Shown here: in pieces, positions 62,387-64,000 of the stretch
How the letters are laid out: each line of letters begins with the position of its first letter
Position numbering within the stretch: position 1 is the stretch's first letter
NCBI GenBank assembly: GCA_963717075.1
Contig: CAVQVI010000002.1
Coordinates: 62,001-126,000 of the forward strand
Direction: 5' to 3'
Source of the DNA: JBGOTP01 sp963717075
GTDB taxonomy: Bacteria > Acidobacteriota > Vicinamibacteria > Vicinamibacterales > CAVVIG01
DNA length: 64,000 nt
Notes under the pieces: model-generated
What the model saw: the letters and a program-made list of their open reading frames with translations, nothing else
What the model was told of the DNA's origin: nothing
Database searches by the model: none
Program-made: the position numbers and the translations under genes

Positions 62387-64000
62387 TCAGAACCTCATCC
62401 GCGCGGTGAGCGTGACGGTCCGCATCGGCTTGGCTGACAGCACGGATCCGAACGTCGGCGAGTTGACGTTGGTGTCCACCGATGCCCACTGCACCGTGTT
62501 GAGAAGGTTGAGCGCGTTGACCTGCAACGTCAGCGTCCGGTTCGGCGTGAGGCGAACGTCGCGCTGGACGAGTGCGTTCAGCTGACGCGCGCCAGGACCG
62601 ACGATCATGTTGCGGGACGAGTCGCCGTACTGACCCGTTGGCGGAATGGTGAAGGCGTTGATGTTGAAGAACTCGTCAACGGTTGGATCGGTCAGTTGAA
62701 TCGGAGCACCGATGTAGTCCGCGCGGAGCGATCCGTTGACGCCGCGAAGCAGATCGCTTGCGGCGCCGAGGACCCGCGCCGTCAGCGGCGTGCCGGACTG
62801 CAGCGTCAGCGTCAGCTGCACGGCCCATTCACCGAAGACGGCGGCGAGTCCGCCGCCGTTCTTGAGCCAGTGACGGTTCGGGCCCCACGGCAGCTCGACG
62901 TACAGATTGCCGGAAAGCTGATGACGCCGATCGAAGTTCGAGCGCGCGTACTCGGCACTCACATCCTTGTCGTTCTGCGCGACGATCGCCGCCGCCGGCT
63001 CCGAGCGAAGAGGCGTTGTCCATCGCGCGCGCGAGCGTGTAGGAGACCGCGCCGCTCGTCCCGCCGGCAAGCCGGCGCTGCAGTTGTAGGTTGCCACCAT
63101 TCATCAGCGAGTGGCCGCCTGACGATTCCCAGATGAACGGCTGCGCGCTGGTGATCGGCACGCCGCCGGGTCCGAGGGTCGGCGCGCGGAGAATGTCCAG
63201 GTCGGTGCCTTTGATGCCAGTGTAGCCAGCGACGACAACCCAGTTCTGCGTCCAGTTGTGCGTGATCGTCGCGTTCCATGTCTGGATCATCCCGAGCGCG
63301 TAGTCGCGGTCCACGCCCCAGTTGTTCGTCGTGGGCGGCGTCGGAGCGAGCAGCGCTTCGGCCAGCGTGAGTGGCGCGGCGAACGTTCCCGTCACCGTGG
63401 TCGTATCGGCGAACGGCGGCTGGCCACCAATTCGCGCGCAATCGACGCGTAGGTGCCGCTGTTGTAGGTGATGCTGTAGCCCCCGCGAAGGATGGTCGAC
63501 GTCGTCAGTCGATAGGCGACACCGAGACGCGGTCCGAGGTTGTTCGCGTCCGTGTTCAGAAGTCCAGACGGAAAGGATCCCGTGTACGGGCCCGCACCGC
63601 CGGCGATGACCGGTGCGACGGCGGACAGGTCTGGCGTTGCGTCGAGATTGGCCAGGCGTCCGTCGACTTCGACGTACGGTCGGGCGAGCTCGTAGCGAAG
63701 GCCGAGGTTGAACGTCAGCTTCGCGTTCTTCTGCCAGTTGTCCTCGATGTAGGCGTCGACCGCGCGTTGCCGGAGTTGCGTGGTGCCGCCGACTTCGAGG
63801 CTCGCCTGCTGGGGAAGGCCCAACAGAAAGTCGGCGAAGTCGGCGCCGGTCGTGCCGAGCCGCGTCGAGCCGCCAGAGGAATAGAGCCCGGTGAACGTGA
63901 AGCTGCCGCGCGCGTTCGAATTGATCTGATTCTCCGACGCATCGAAACGGAAATCGCCGCCGGCTCGCAGGCGATGATGCTGGTGGGATGCAGCCATGCA
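62387..64000 (-). CDS. Oar-like TonB-dependent receptor, C-terminal part, with frameshifts
   Basis: The gene continues past the right edge. Three frames supply successive barrel parts: HHRLRAGGDFRFDASENQIN and NLGPRLGVAYRLTTSTILRG, then NNWGVDRDYALGMIQTWNAT, WVVVAGYTGIKGTDLDILRA, and RRHQLSGNLYVELPWGPNRH, QLNALVQRDVRLTPNRTLTL, QVNALNLLNTVQWASVDTNV ending RTVTLTARMRF with the terminal Phe of outer-membrane barrels. Breaks lie near 63412 and 63010. Such receptors take up large substrates in Acidobacteria. It is upstream of the VWA gene. Confidence 0.85.

Overview
The window looks like a high-GC acidobacterial chromosome, most likely of the Vicinamibacteria type. This is inferred from the gene families, not from a marker gene: several copies of a secreted family ending in a CHEGNY motif, a VWA-domain lipoprotein-like protein beside an Oar-like TonB receptor, an ECF42 sigma factor paired with a YCII protein, winged-helix one-component regulators, and many toxin-antitoxin pairs. 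No rRNA, complete tRNA or CRISPR array is present.

Layout. 0-5 kb: small metabolic and regulatory genes (SDR, NTF2-like, quinone-reductase-like MDR, CPBP protease) and an SDR/SRPBCC/ECF-sigma operon. 5-14.5 kb: an accessory patch with two tyrosine-recombinase relics, a SoxC/SoxD-like sulfite-dehydrogenase pair, a 3' tRNA-Asn fragment that resembles an integration scar, and three toxin-antitoxin modules. 14.8-30 kb: exported proteins (CHEGNY paralogues, NHL and other beta-propellers, HEAT+PQQ, cyclase), interleaved with an IS1182-type element and decayed integrase fragments. A second copy of one toxin-antitoxin module lies here, inserted into an AraC gene. 30-43 kb: YCII/ECF42, a fourth toxin-antitoxin pair, a methanethiol-oxidase (SBP56) gene with a membrane protein and a divergent winged-helix/hydrolase regulator, an acyl-CoA synthetase, a lipase-maturation-factor protein and a phytoene-desaturase-like oxidase. 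43-54 kb: PEP synthase, HhH and Mut7-C proteins, a Raf-inhibitor-like protein, a nitroreductase, a DUF882 protein and a GH57/DUF3536 protein. 54.6-60.2 kb: a four-gene polyamine block. 60.3-64 kb: a VWA protein and a TonB-dependent receptor.

The most coherent unit is hss1-argA-hss2-odc (54.6-60.2 kb). N-acetylglutamate synthase would feed ornithine synthesis, the PLP decarboxylase would make putrescine, and two different homospermidine synthase paralogues would convert it to homospermidine. The genes abut or overlap, as in one transcript.

A caution for every reader: at least 14 genes contain single-base frame breaks. Most are one extra base, and the proteins stay conserved on both sides. They are densest at 54.8-59.8 kb. 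This pattern fits consensus or sequencing error better than real decay, so those genes are annotated across the breaks. The transposon and integrase fragments, by contrast, have lost large parts and are real relics.
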